Of a DNA stretch of 64,000 nucleotides, positions 26,844 through 35,938 are shown one piece after another (the first letter of the stretch is position 1; the number at the start of each line of letters is the position of its first letter). The notes under the pieces are model-generated. The model was not told where the DNA came from. It saw only the letters and a program-made list of their open reading frames with translations, and searched no databases. Source of the stretch: Algiphilus sp. (GTDB lineage Bacteria; Pseudomonadota; Gammaproteobacteria; Nevskiales; Nevskiaceae); assembly GCF_023145115.1 (NCBI RefSeq), contig NZ_JAGLEJ010000037.1, forward strand, positions 124,001 through 188,000, given 5' to 3'. The translations under genes were made by a program, and so were the position numbers.

Positions 26844-27530
26844 ATGAGCTCGCGCACCGATAGCGGACCCCGCGGCAGTTCGCCGGACGGCGTCGTCGAC
26901 GCCATCCTGCAGCGCATTGCCGCCGGCCGGCTGGTGCCGGGTCAGCGCCTGGTCGAGGCCGACCTGACGCGTCAGCTTCAGGTCAGTCGCGGCCCGGTGC
27001 GCGAGGCCTTCAAGCGGCTCGCTGCCGAGGGCATCATCACGCTGTCGCGGCACCGGGGTGCCTGCGTGCGGGCATTCTCGCGCCAGGCGGTGGACGACGT
27101 GCTGCGCGTTACCGAGGCGCTCTCGGCGCTCGCGTCGCGGCTGGCGGCGCGGCGCATCGACGAGGGCGATCACCGCGCCCAGCTTGAGGAGGCCTTCCGC
27201 GTCCTCATGGCGTGCAGCGGCCAGACCGACTCGCAGGCCTACCAGGAGGCGCGCGGCCGCTTCTACGACACCCTCATCCGCATCAGCGGCAATCGCGAGA
27301 TCCATCGCGTCATGCCGCGGACGCAGGTGGTGCTGCTGCGGCTGCAGTTCCAGGCCTATCTCAGCGGCGCGCAGCGCGAGGCCCATTTCGCGGACTACCG
27401 CGCGATGACCGAAGCGGTGCTCGCCGGCGACGCCGAGCGCGCCGAGCATGCCACGGCCGACCATATCCGCCGTCGGCGCGAGAACCTCACCCGGCTGCCG
27501 CGCGAGGCCTACGCCAGCGACGACGAATGA
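26844..27530 (+). CDS. GntR-family transcriptional regulator with FCD ligand domain (228 aa)
   Basis: N-terminal winged helix with RLVEADLTRQLQVSRGPVREA and the wing ITLSRHRGACVRAF (about residues 32-74), then a helical FCD domain that normally binds a carboxylate and often a metal through Asp and His residues. GntR/FCD proteins are usually repressors released by an organic acid. The palindrome at 25956 upstream of its own unit and the related site at 38350 ahead of the nine-gene operon are the likely targets, so it may couple both. Convergent with the thiolase at 28715. Confidence 0.87.
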   Translation: MSSRTDSGPRGSSPDGVVDAILQRIAAGRLVPGQRLVEADLTRQLQVSRGPVREAFKRLAAEGIITLSRHRGACVRAFSRQAVDDVLRVTEALSALASRLAARRIDEGDHRAQLEEAFRVLMACSGQTDSQAYQEARGRFYDTLIRISGNREIHRVMPRTQVVLLRLQFQAYLSGAQREAHFADYRAMTEAVLAGDAERAEHATADHIRRRRENLTRLPREAYASDDE

Positions 27531-27536
27531 GCGCGG

Positions 27537-28715
27537 TCAGAGTCGCTCGATGAGCGTGGCGTTGGCCATGCCGCCGGACTCGCACATGGTCTGCACGCCG
27601 AAGCGACCGTCGCAGGCTTCCAGCGCCGCCAGCAGGTTCGCGGTCAGGCGCACGCCGGAGGCCCCCACCGGGTGCCCCAGCGCGATGGCGCCGCCGAGCA
27701 CGTTGACCCGCTCCGGGTCCACGTTCATCGCGCGCTGCCAATCGAGGACCACCGACGCGAAGGCTTCGTTGACCTCGAAGCGGTCGATCTGCCCGGCGTT
27801 CAGCCCGCCGCGCTCCAGCAGTCCGCGCGTGGCCGGGATGACGCCGGTGAGCATCATGATGGGATCGTCGCCGACGACGCGGAAGTGGGTCACCGCTGCG
27901 CGCGCGCGCAGGCCCATCCGCGCCGCGGTACCGGCCTCGGCGAGCAGGATGGCGCCGGCGCCGTCGCTGATCTGGCTGCTGTTGCCGGCCGTGACGCGCC
28001 AGTCGATCTCGGGAAAGCGCTGCGCCAGGCGGTCGTCGCGAAAGGCCGGTGAGAGCGCGCCCAGCCTGGCGGCATCGGTGTCGCGGCGCAGGCCCTCGTC
28101 GTGCGTCACGGTGCCGCCGCCGGCCGCGATCGGCAGCACCGCGTCGCGGAGCAGGCCGTCGTCCTCGGCGGCGGCGGCGCGCCGGTGCGAGCGCAGCGCA
28201 TAGGCATCGAGCTGCTCGCGCGACAGCCCGCCGCGCGCCGCGATCCGCTCGGCGGCGATGCCCTGGTGCACCAGACCGCCCGGATAGCGCGCATGCACGC
28301 TCGGGCCGAGCGCGTCGCGGTCGAGCCGGTTGGCACGCGCCGGGACCCGGCTCATCATCTCCACGCCGCCGGCGATCACGATGTCGGCAGCGCCGGCGAT
28401 GATGGCCTGCGCGCCGAAGTCCATCGCCTGCTGCGCCGAGCCGCACTTGCGGTCCAGGGTGACCGCCGGTACCGATTCCGGCAGGCCCGCCGCGAGCACG
28501 GCGTGGCGGCCGATGTTGCCGGCCTGCTCGCCGGCCTGGGTGACACAGCCGGTGATGACGTCGTCGATGCACGCCGGGTCGATCCGGTTGCGCGCCACCA
28601 GTGCCGCCAGCACCGCGGCGTAGAGATCCACCGGATGCATCGCGGCCAGCGCGCCGTCCGGGCGCCCGCGCCCGAAGGGCGTACGCAGCGCGTCGACGAT
28701 GACCGCCCGTCGCAC
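27537..28715 (-). CDS. Acetyl-CoA acetyltransferase / 3-ketoacyl-CoA thiolase (392 aa)
   Basis: Classical degradative or biosynthetic thiolase. C91 in DRKCGSAQ is the nucleophile, NVLGGAIALGHPVGASG carries the His, and CESGGMANATLI the second Cys. Starts with GTG, four bases after the stop of the carboxyltransferase-like gene, so it is the last gene of the nine-gene operon. It would release acetyl-CoA from a 3-ketoacyl-CoA formed earlier in that pathway. This is distinct from the two SCP-x-type thiolases in the window. Confidence 0.88.
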   Translation of the reverse strand: MRRAVIVDALRTPFGRGRPDGALAAMHPVDLYAAVLAALVARNRIDPACIDDVITGCVTQAGEQAGNIGRHAVLAAGLPESVPAVTLDRKCGSAQQAMDFGAQAIIAGAADIVIAGGVEMMSRVPARANRLDRDALGPSVHARYPGGLVHQGIAAERIAARGGLSREQLDAYALRSHRRAAAAEDDGLLRDAVLPIAAGGGTVTHDEGLRRDTDAARLGALSPAFRDDRLAQRFPEIDWRVTAGNSSQISDGAGAILLAEAGTAARMGLRARAAVTHFRVVGDDPIMMLTGVIPATRGLLERGGLNAGQIDRFEVNEAFASVVLDWQRAMNVDPERVNVLGGAIALGHPVGASGVRLTANLLAALEACDGRFGVQTMCESGGMANATLIERL

Positions 28716-28719
28716 GGGA

Positions 28720-30183
28720 TCAGCCGCGCGCGCCGCGCAGCGTCAGCGACAGCGCTTCCGAACGCAGCTGCACGAGCGGCGTGCTGGCGGTGCGGATCAG
28801 GCGGGCGACTTCCTCCAGCGCCGCCGACGACATCAGCGGAAAGTCGCGCTTCACCGGGCCGGCCGCGCGCATGCGCTCGAGATCGGCCTGCGGCACCAGC
28901 GCGCGGAGGATCAGCTCGTCGTCGTCGTCGGTGCCATAGCGCCGCCGCAGCTCGGCGATGTCCGGCTGCTCGGGTGGCGCGCCCGCGACCGTCTTCGCGC
29001 GCGGAGTGCTCATGATGCGGTCGAGCACATCGGGATCGATGGGAGCCACCGGCTCGCCGTAGAAGCCGGCGGCGTACTGCACCACCTCGTCCGGCACGAT
29101 GCGGTAGCGCTCGCCGTTGACGACATTGAGCACCGCCTGGGTGCCGACCAGCTGCGAGAACGGCGTTGCCATGCCGGGGTAGCCGAGCTCGCGGCGCACC
29201 GCCGCGGTCTCGCGCAGCACCGCGTCGAGCCGGTCGATCATGTCGTACTGGGTGAGCTGCGCCTTGAGCGTGCCCACCATGCCGCCCGGCACCTGGTGCT
29301 CGATGGAGAGCGCGTCGTATTCGCTGTGCTGGTGCACCGGGAAACCGGCGGCGCGGCCGACGCGTTCGAAGTGCTCGGCCACCGGCGGCAGCAGCGAGGT
29401 GTCGAGATCGTGGCTGTGGCCCAGCGTCTCGAGGTTCTTGACCATGATCTCGGTGGACGGCACCGAAGGGCCGTTGGCCATCGGCCGGCTGGCGGTGTGC
29501 AGGATCTCGACACCCAGGTCGATGGCGTCGAGATAGGCGCGCGCGGACATGCCGAGCAGGTTGTTGGAATGGAACTCGATGGGCTTGCCGCGCGCCTTCT
29601 CCCGGATCGCCGGAATCAGCGTCGCGAGCCGGTCGCGCTCGAGCACGCCGGCGGTGTCGTAGAGCAGCAGGGTATCGATGTCGTCGCAGGCCGAGAGCTT
29701 GTCCGCCTTGTCGGCGTAGTAGGCATCGGTGTGCACCGGGCTCAGCGTGAACATGATGGCCCCCGCCACCTCGGAGCCGTATTCCTTGGCCACGCCGGCG
29801 AGGCGGTGCATCTTGTCGATGTTGAACAGCACGTCGTAGATCCAGAACGAGCGGCAGCCGTGCGCATTGAGCTGCCGCATCCAGGCATCCATGAGCGCGT
29901 CCGGCGTCACGCCGAAGGTCACCGAGGCGTTGGCGCGCATGCCGCCGCGGATGCGGGTGCGCGGCATCGAGGCGGTGAGCAGATCGAGCCCCTCCCACGG
30001 GTTCTCGCGGCAGTGGCGGATGAGCACTTCGAACATCGACGACCCGGTGAGATCGATGACGCGGAAGCCGCTGCGATCGAGCACCGGCGACACCGGCAGC
30101 GCCATCCCCGCCTGCATGCGCATGCCCCACAGGCTCTGCTGCCCGTCGCGCAGCGTCTCGTCCACGAACTGGATGTGTGCCAT
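28720..30183 (-). CDS. Carboxyltransferase-domain protein, PycB/OadA-like with altered metal site (487 aa)
   Basis: Similar to the carboxyltransferase subunit of pyruvate carboxylase, oxaloacetate decarboxylase and transcarboxylase 5S: FVDETLRDGQQSLWG, FEVLIRHCRENPWE, FTLSPVHTDAYY and EHQVPGGM are all recognisable. By eye-alignment the carboxylated lysine of the usual IKDMAGLL motif is Tyr175 (LLYDTAGVL), and the usual His-x-His metal pair reads H205-S-N207; D13 is kept. So two of four metal ligands appear changed. The ATG at 30183 is chosen by homology; it lies four bases after the biotin carboxylase stop. Expected to work with the carrier and carboxylase encoded upstream, perhaps on an unusual acceptor. 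Confidence 0.78.
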   Translation of the reverse strand: MAHIQFVDETLRDGQQSLWGMRMQAGMALPVSPVLDRSGFRVIDLTGSSMFEVLIRHCRENPWEGLDLLTASMPRTRIRGGMRANASVTFGVTPDALMDAWMRQLNAHGCRSFWIYDVLFNIDKMHRLAGVAKEYGSEVAGAIMFTLSPVHTDAYYADKADKLSACDDIDTLLLYDTAGVLERDRLATLIPAIREKARGKPIEFHSNNLLGMSARAYLDAIDLGVEILHTASRPMANGPSVPSTEIMVKNLETLGHSHDLDTSLLPPVAEHFERVGRAAGFPVHQHSEYDALSIEHQVPGGMVGTLKAQLTQYDMIDRLDAVLRETAAVRRELGYPGMATPFSQLVGTQAVLNVVNGERYRIVPDEVVQYAAGFYGEPVAPIDPDVLDRIMSTPRAKTVAGAPPEQPDIAELRRRYGTDDDDELILRALVPQADLERMRAAGPVKRDFPLMSSAALEEVARLIRTASTPLVQLRSEALSLTLRGARG

Positions 30184-30187
30184 CGGC

Positions 30188-31561
30188 TCAGGCCTCCTCG
30201 GTGGCGCGGGCCGCTTCGGGCAGCAGGATCTGCTCCAGCCAGCGCGTGTGAATGCGGTTGTCGGCAAAGTCGGGATGCGCCGCGATGCGGGCGTGCAGCG
30301 GCAGCGTGGTGGCGACGCCCTCGAGCCGGAAGTCGTCCAGCGCCGCGCGCAGACGCGCGACTGCCTCCCGCCGGTCGCGGCCGTGGACGACGAGCTTCCC
30401 GATCATGCTGTCGTAGAAGGGCGGCACCATGGCGCCGCCGCGGCAGTGCGTGTCCAGCCGGATGCCCGCTCCCGACGGCGGCGCCCAGGTGGTGATGCGC
30501 CCGGGCGCCGGCCGGAAGTCGGCGTCCGGATCCTCGGCGTTGATGCGCACCTCGATGGCGTGCCCGTCGATCGCGATATCGGACTGGCGCAGCGGCAGGA
30601 TCTCGCCGCCGGCGATGCGCAGCTGGCAGGCGACCAGATCGCGGCCGGTGACCATCTCGGTGACCGGATGCTCGACCTGGATGCGGGCGTTGACCTCGAT
30701 GAAGTGGAAGTCCTGGCGCTCGACGTCGTAGAGGAACTCCACCGTGCCGGCGTTGCGGTAGCGCAGGCCGGCGGCGAGCTGGACCGCGGCCTCGTGCAGG
30801 CGCGCGCGCACGGCCTCCGGCATCACCGCGCACGGTGCCTCCTCGACCAGCTTCTGGTAGCGCCGCTGCACCGAGCAGTCGCGCTCGCCGAAGTGCAGCA
30901 CGCCACCTTCGCCGTCGCCGAGGATCTGCACCTCGACGTGGCGCGCGGTCTCGATGAAGCGCTCCAGGTAGAGCGTGCCGTCGCCGAAGGCGGCCTGGGC
31001 TTCCTGGGCGGCGCGCTCGAAGCCGGTGCGGACCGCCGCGGCGTCGCGCGCCATCACCATGCCGCGGCCGCCGCCTCCGGCCGAGGCCTTCATCACCACC
31101 GGATAGCCCAGCGTCGCGGCCTCGCGCACGGCCGACTCCGCATCGGCGACATGCGCCGAGCCGGGCACCAGCGGCACGCCGTTGCGCTGCGCGATGGCGC
31201 GCGCCGAGAGCTTGTCGCCCAGCTGTTCGATGGTCTCGGCGCGCGGCCCCACGAAGACGATGCCGTTGTCCTCGCACAGCCTCGCCAGTCCGGCGCGTTC
31301 GGACAGGAAGCCGTAGCCGGGGTGCAGCGCGTCGCATCCCGTCGCCAGCGCGGCGTGCACCACCAGCTTCTCGTCGAGATAGCTGCGCGCCGCCGCCGCC
31401 GGGCCCAGCGTGACGCAGCGGTCGGCGAGCTCGGCCCCCAGGCTGTCGCGGTCGGCCGCCGAGCAGCCCAGCACCGTCTCGATGCCGAGGGCGCGCGCGG
31501 CGTGGATGATGCGCACCGCGATCTCGCCGCGATTGGCCACGAACAGGCGGCGAAGCGCCAT
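30188..31561 (-). CDS. Biotin carboxylase subunit (457 aa)
   Basis: ATP-grasp enzyme that carboxylates carrier-bound biotin with bicarbonate. FVANRGEIAVRIIHAARALG at the N terminus, KASAGGGGRGMV as the glycine-rich ATP loop, ERDCSVQRRYQKLVEEAP, and FIEVNARIQVEHPVTEMVTG with the catalytic Glu and Arg are intact. Length is normal for AccC/PycA-type proteins. ATG at 31561 is two bases from the stop of the carrier gene. The acceptor of the carboxyl group depends on the unusual partner encoded downstream. Confidence 0.92.
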   Translation of the reverse strand: MALRRLFVANRGEIAVRIIHAARALGIETVLGCSAADRDSLGAELADRCVTLGPAAAARSYLDEKLVVHAALATGCDALHPGYGFLSERAGLARLCEDNGIVFVGPRAETIEQLGDKLSARAIAQRNGVPLVPGSAHVADAESAVREAATLGYPVVMKASAGGGGRGMVMARDAAAVRTGFERAAQEAQAAFGDGTLYLERFIETARHVEVQILGDGEGGVLHFGERDCSVQRRYQKLVEEAPCAVMPEAVRARLHEAAVQLAAGLRYRNAGTVEFLYDVERQDFHFIEVNARIQVEHPVTEMVTGRDLVACQLRIAGGEILPLRQSDIAIDGHAIEVRINAEDPDADFRPAPGRITTWAPPSGAGIRLDTHCRGGAMVPPFYDSMIGKLVVHGRDRREAVARLRAALDDFRLEGVATTLPLHARIAAHPDFADNRIHTRWLEQILLPEAARATEEA

Positions 31562-31563
31562 GA

Positions 31564-32061
31564 TCAGTCCCCGGGCGCGATGTGGAAGAGTGCCTGGCCG
31601 TGCTCCACCATGTCGCCGTCCTCGACCAGCACGCGCTGCACCGTGCCGGCAACCCCGGCGACCACCGGCGTGAACAGCTTCATCACCTCGATCAGGCACA
31701 CCTCGGTGTCGGCCTCGACCCGCTGCCCGACCTCGACGTAGGGCGCTGCGCCCGGCTTGGGCGCGCGATAGAAGGTCCCGAGGTTGGGTGCGTGCACCAC
31801 CGTGGCGTCGTCGGCGGCCGCCGGTTCCGGCCCGGGCGCCGGAGCTGCATCCGGCGTCGGCGGTGCGGCGGTCGTGGCCGGTGCGGCGGCCGGCGCCGCT
31901 GCCACCGCGGCGGTGCCGCCCGCCGTCTCCAGGCCGGGGGCACCGGCGTCGCGGTCGAGATGCAGCTCGGTATCGCCCACCCGCAGGTGCAGCGAGCGCC
32001 AGTCGGACTGTTCGAACAGCGTGAGCAGTGCGTGGATATCGGCCGGTTGCAATCCGTTCAT
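31564..32061 (-). CDS. Biotin carboxyl carrier protein (165 aa)
   Basis: Biotin-carrying subunit: an AccB-like N-terminal helix (about 1-30), an Ala/Pro-rich flexible linker (about 47-85) and a biotinyl domain (about 90-165) whose EVMKLF motif places the biotinylated lysine at K128. ATG at 32061 overlaps the stop of the PPDK-like gene (ATGA). With the biotin carboxylase and the carboxyltransferase-like protein it makes a complete three-part biotin-dependent enzyme. The AccB-like N terminus is normally associated with acetyl-CoA carboxylase. Confidence 0.9.
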   Translation of the reverse strand: MNGLQPADIHALLTLFEQSDWRSLHLRVGDTELHLDRDAGAPGLETAGGTAAVAAAPAAAPATTAAPPTPDAAPAPGPEPAAADDATVVHAPNLGTFYRAPKPGAAPYVEVGQRVEADTEVCLIEVMKLFTPVVAGVAGTVQRVLVEDGDMVEHGQALFHIAPGD

Positions 32062-33842
32062 GCGGTAGCGCTCTCGACGGGGGCGGATTCGGTGACGTGA
32101 ATGGCCGCGAGCAGGGCCGGCAGGCGCGGCTCGGCGACGATGAAGGCGAGGCCCGCGCGCATGGCTGCCGCCACGCCGGCCTCGCTGGCGATGGCGCCGC
32201 CGCGGGCGCCGTCGAAGCGGTCGGCGAGACCCGCCAGCGCGGTCGCCACGGCGTCCGGGTCGGCGCCGCCCTCGATGCCGGCGAGGTCCGCGACGCGCGC
32301 CCCCGCCGGCACCTCGTGCGGCGCCAGCACGCGCAGCGGGCTGGCGGTGCGCGCCCAGGCCAGCAGCTCGGCGAGCGCGGCCTCGTCGTCCTCGTGCGGC
32401 ACTTCCACCGACAGCGCGCCGTCGTAGACGCGACCGGCGCCGCCGTCGACGGTGACGGTGCGACCGGCGAGCTGTTCGCAGGCACCCGTGCCGCAGCCCA
32501 CCACGCAGGGGACGCCGAGCGCGCGTCCCACCACGGCGGCGTGCGAGGTGCTGCCGCCGAGCTCGGTGACCACCGCGCGCGCGGCCAGCATGCCGTGCAG
32601 ATCGTCGGGGCTGGTCGACGGGCGCGCCAGCACCACCGCCTCTCCGGCAGCCGCGCGGCGCTCGGCCTCGTCGCTGTCGGTGACGACGACGCCGCTGCCG
32701 ACGCCGGGCGAGGCGGCCTCGCCGTGCAGCAGGGACGCGGCGTCGTCCGCCGCATTCGCCGTCAGCCGGGGGCTGAGCAGGGCATGCACCTGCGCCGGCG
32801 TGACCCGGCGCAGCGCTTCGGCGGTGTCGATGCGGCCCTCGTGGCAGAGGTCGACGGCGGTGCGTACGGCAGCCTGCGCCGAGCGCTTGGCGGCGCGCGA
32901 CTGCAGCAGGAAGAGCCGGCCGCGCTCCACCGTGAACTCGATGTCCTGTACATCGCCGGCGGTCGCTTCCAGCGTCTCCGCGGCCTCGAGCAGCGCAGCG
33001 TGCACCGCCGGTGCCGAGGCCGCCAGCGCATCCAGCGACTGCGGCGTGTGACTGCCCGAGACCACGTCCTCGCCCTGGGCGCAGGCGAGATACTCGCCGT
33101 AGGGTTCGGGTTCTCCGCTCAGCGGATTGCGCGAGAACAGCACGCCGGTGCCGCTGTCGGCACCCATGTTGCCGAACACCATGGCCTGCAGCGTCACCGC
33201 GGTGCCGAGGTCGTCGTCGATGCCGTGATGGCGCCGATAGCGCTGCGCGCGGCGCGAGCGCCAGGAGTCGAAGACCGCCCCCACCGCGCCCAGCAGCAGC
33301 GCCTCGGGGGTGCGCGGCACGGCTCCGGCGGCGGCATCGATGGCGGCCCGCCACTGCTCCGGGGTGCCGTCGGGATCGAGCGCGGGCGGTGTCGCCTTGA
33401 GCACCACGCGCGCATAGAGCTCGAGGAAGCGCCGGTGGGTGTCGCGCGCGAAGGCGGCGTCGCCGCAATCCGCGGCCAGCGCGGCCTCGGTGGTGTCGTC
33501 GATGCCCAGGTTGAGCACCGTGTCCATCATGCCGGGCATCGACACCGGGGCACCCGAGCGCACCGACATCAGCAGCGGTCGCGGCCCGGCGCCGAAGCGG
33601 CGGCCGGTGGCCTGCTCCAGCCAGGCGACGCCGTCGCGGATCTCGTCGATCAGGCCCTCGGGCAGCGCGCCGTCGCGCAGATAGTCCCGGCAGGCGGCGG
33701 TGGTGATCACCACCGCCGGCGGCACCGGCAGACCCCGGGTCGCCATGTGGGCCAGCGACCATGCCTTGCCACCGACCACTGCCCGCGGCGGCAGCTCGCT
33801 GCCGTCGAGCCGGATCAGCCGGCGTTCGGCGGGCGCGCTCAC
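32058..33842 (-). CDS. PPDK-like protein: ATP-binding and phospho-His domains without the PEP/pyruvate barrel (594 aa)
   Basis: N-terminal ATP-grasp domain of pyruvate phosphate dikinase/PEP synthase type (MSVRSGAPVSMPGMMDTVLN and IEFTVERGRLFLLQSRAA), then a swivel domain with ELGGSTSHAAVVGRALG, phospho-acceptor His434. Only about 160 residues follow that His, too few for the usual C-terminal TIM barrel, so it cannot by itself make PEP from pyruvate in the standard way. GTG start overlaps the preceding stop (GTGA). Comparable two-domain forms exist in phenylphosphate synthase and antibiotic phosphotransferases; short PPDK-like proteins are also annotated in actinobacteria. Role here: phosphorylating an unknown acceptor. 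Confidence 0.8.
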   Translation of the reverse strand: MSAPAERRLIRLDGSELPPRAVVGGKAWSLAHMATRGLPVPPAVVITTAACRDYLRDGALPEGLIDEIRDGVAWLEQATGRRFGAGPRPLLMSVRSGAPVSMPGMMDTVLNLGIDDTTEAALAADCGDAAFARDTHRRFLELYARVVLKATPPALDPDGTPEQWRAAIDAAAGAVPRTPEALLLGAVGAVFDSWRSRRAQRYRRHHGIDDDLGTAVTLQAMVFGNMGADSGTGVLFSRNPLSGEPEPYGEYLACAQGEDVVSGSHTPQSLDALAASAPAVHAALLEAAETLEATAGDVQDIEFTVERGRLFLLQSRAAKRSAQAAVRTAVDLCHEGRIDTAEALRRVTPAQVHALLSPRLTANAADDAASLLHGEAASPGVGSGVVVTDSDEAERRAAAGEAVVLARPSTSPDDLHGMLAARAVVTELGGSTSHAAVVGRALGVPCVVGCGTGACEQLAGRTVTVDGGAGRVYDGALSVEVPHEDDEAALAELLAWARTASPLRVLAPHEVPAGARVADLAGIEGGADPDAVATALAGLADRFDGARGGAIASEAGVAAAMRAGLAFIVAEPRLPALLAAIHVTESAPVESATA

Positions 33843-34453
33843 ACCGTCTCCTCGCGCTCGCGGCCCAGCAGGCGCAGCAGGTCCTCGTGCAGCTCGAACC
33901 ACACGGTGTGGTAGCTGTCGCGGCGGGCGTCGCTGACCCATTCGTGGGCGCCGTCCTCGGCCTGCTGCAGCGCCGCGTCCAGGCGCTCGCGGTAGCGGTC
34001 GAGGCGCGGCACGTTCGCAGCGAGGCTGCGCAGCACGGTCTCGGCGCGCTCGTGCAGGGCGCCGAGGTCGTCGATGACGGCCTCGTCGTAGTCCGGATCG
34101 GAGTGGTCGTTCGGCACGGTCTGGCCGGCCACGGTCATGGTCTGCCAGCGCGTGATCAGCGCCTTGAGCTCGGTGTTGACGCGCTCGAACTGCGCGCTCG
34201 CTTCCAGGAAGGCGTCGTCCGCGCGCAGGGCTGCGTAGTGGCGCGCGTAGGCGCCGCGCAGTGCCATGTGGGCAGCCGGTGTCAGGGCATAGCGTCCGCC
34301 CTGCTCGACGGCGCGGCCGCTGTCCACCGCCGCCTTCAGCTGCTCGCTCACGGTGGCGTCGTCGAGGTCGCAGATCACGGCGATGTCGTCGGCGCCGCCG
34401 TGCTTCCGGACGGCCAGTGCGTGCAGCACCAGATGGGAGGCGGGTACCGTCAT
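33839..34453 (-). CDS. Winged-helix-like and helical protein between CoA ligase and PPDK-like genes (204 aa)
   Basis: No family recognised with certainty. Residues 1-75 look like a winged helix (HLVLHALAVRKHGGADDIAVICD, then ALTPAAHMAL); the rest is acidic and helical with a tryptophan-rich stretch near the end. No membrane segment. Its start and stop overlap both neighbours (ATGA and GTGA), which argues for stoichiometric production with the PPDK-like protein, so an adaptor or regulatory subunit seems more likely than a free transcription factor. This is inference. Confidence 0.6.
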   Translation of the reverse strand: MTVPASHLVLHALAVRKHGGADDIAVICDLDDATVSEQLKAAVDSGRAVEQGGRYALTPAAHMALRGAYARHYAALRADDAFLEASAQFERVNTELKALITRWQTMTVAGQTVPNDHSDPDYDEAVIDDLGALHERAETVLRSLAANVPRLDRYRERLDAALQQAEDGAHEWVSDARRDSYHTVWFELHEDLLRLLGREREETV

Positions 34454-35931
34454 GCCTGTTCCTCGCGTGCTTCCAGGACGCGCTCGCGCACGGCGCGGCG
34501 CAGGATCTTGTTGGCGGCGCTCTTGGGCAGCTCGGACCAGATGTCGATGCCGCGCGGCCGCTTGTAGTCGGCCAGCCGCTCGCGCATGCGCGCCATGAGC
34601 GCGTCGGCATCGAGGCCGTCGCGTCCGGCCACGACCGCGTGCACGCGGTCGCCCCACTTGTCGTCGGGCAGGCCGACGACGGCGGCCTCGACCACCCCGT
34701 CGCAGCCCAGCAGGGCATCCTCGACCTCGCGCGGATAGACGTTGAAGCCGCCCGAGATCAGCAGGTCGTTCTTGCGGTCGAGGATGGTGAAGAAGCCGTC
34801 GGCATCGCGGAAGCCGACATCGCCGGTATGCAGCCAGCCCCCGCGCAGCGCGCGTTCGGTGGCTTCGGGCCGGTTCCAGTAGCCGCTCATCAGCTGCGGT
34901 CCGCGGCACACGATCTCGCCGATCTCGCCGGGCGGCAGCGGCCGGTCGTCGTCGTCGAAGACGGCGACGTCGACCATGGTGAACGGCCGGCCGCAGGCGC
35001 CGGCCCGGTCGTGATCCTCGGGCTGCAGGCAGGTGATCACCATGGGGCTCTCGGCCTGTCCGTAGACCTGCGCGAAGACGCGGCCGAAGCGGGCCTCGGC
35101 GCGCTCCAGCAGTGACGGTGCAATGGGCGAGGCGCCGTAGCAGATGCGCCGGAAGCGGCCATCGGCATCGTCGATGCCGGGGGCTTCCAGGATCATCGCC
35201 AGCATGGTCGGCACCAGGAAGGTCATGGTGGCGCCGCTGCTCTCGGCCAGTGTCAGGAACTCGGCGGCGTCGAAGCGCGGCATGACCACCGAGGTCGCGC
35301 CGCGCGCCACCGCCGGCAGGAAGAACGCGCCCGAGGCGTGCGCGATGGGGGCGGCGTGCAGGAAGCGGTCGCCGGCGCGCAGGTCGGGCACGAGATCGGT
35401 GAGGAAGGCGGACAGCTCGGCGAGCTCGCCGCGCGTGGTCAGGGTGACGCCCTTGGGACGCCCGGTGGTGCCGCCGGTGTAGCCCAGCCGGTAGGGCGCA
35501 TCGAGCGCGCGCTGGCGCTGGCAGGGGCGGTCGTCGCCGTCCGCCATCCATGCGGCCAGCCGCTCGTCGTCGATGCGCACCGGTACATCGACGGCGTCGG
35601 CATCGATCAGCGCGGCGGCGTGGATGAGGCCGCGCGCACCGCTGTCGGCGAGCTTGTAGGCATGGTCGTCGGCGGTCTCGCGGCCGTTGAGCGTGACCCG
35701 GACGAGGCCCGCCTTGGCCAGGGCGTAGTACGCCACCAGGCAGTCGATGCCGTTGGGCAGCAGGACGCCGACGCGATCGCCCTCGGCCAGGCCGGATGCC
35801 AGCAGGGCGTTGCCGACGCGGTCGGTGAGGCGGTCGAATGCGCGGAAGCTGACCGTGCGCGCACCCTCGATCAGGCAGGGTGCATCGCCGTGGTGGACCG
35901 CCGCGCGGCGGATGAGCGAACCGATCTCCAT
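34450..35931 (-). CDS. Acyl-CoA synthetase, AMP-binding ANL family (493 aa)
   Basis: LGYTGGTTGRPKGVTL at about 149-164 is the phosphate loop, QAESPMV the A5 core, TGDVGFRDADGFF and DRKNDLLISGGFNVYP the hinge, and ELPKSAANKILRR supplies the catalytic lysine. Resembles long-chain/aryl acyl-CoA ligases. The ATG at 35931 is favoured by alignment to family N termini; an upstream start would add an unlikely Arg/Cys-rich stretch. Seven bases separate it from the 516-residue unknown. It presumably activates the acid handled by the operon before carboxylation and thiolysis. Confidence 0.87.
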   Translation of the reverse strand: MEIGSLIRRAAVHHGDAPCLIEGARTVSFRAFDRLTDRVGNALLASGLAEGDRVGVLLPNGIDCLVAYYALAKAGLVRVTLNGRETADDHAYKLADSGARGLIHAAALIDADAVDVPVRIDDERLAAWMADGDDRPCQRQRALDAPYRLGYTGGTTGRPKGVTLTTRGELAELSAFLTDLVPDLRAGDRFLHAAPIAHASGAFFLPAVARGATSVVMPRFDAAEFLTLAESSGATMTFLVPTMLAMILEAPGIDDADGRFRRICYGASPIAPSLLERAEARFGRVFAQVYGQAESPMVITCLQPEDHDRAGACGRPFTMVDVAVFDDDDRPLPPGEIGEIVCRGPQLMSGYWNRPEATERALRGGWLHTGDVGFRDADGFFTILDRKNDLLISGGFNVYPREVEDALLGCDGVVEAAVVGLPDDKWGDRVHAVVAGRDGLDADALMARMRERLADYKRPRGIDIWSELPKSAANKILRRAVRERVLEAREEQA

Positions 35932-35938
35932 GACGCTC

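Noticed and set aside
32058..33842. Annotation as a normal pyruvate phosphate dikinase
   Set aside because: The C-terminal PEP/pyruvate-binding barrel is missing, so the standard reaction is not supported.
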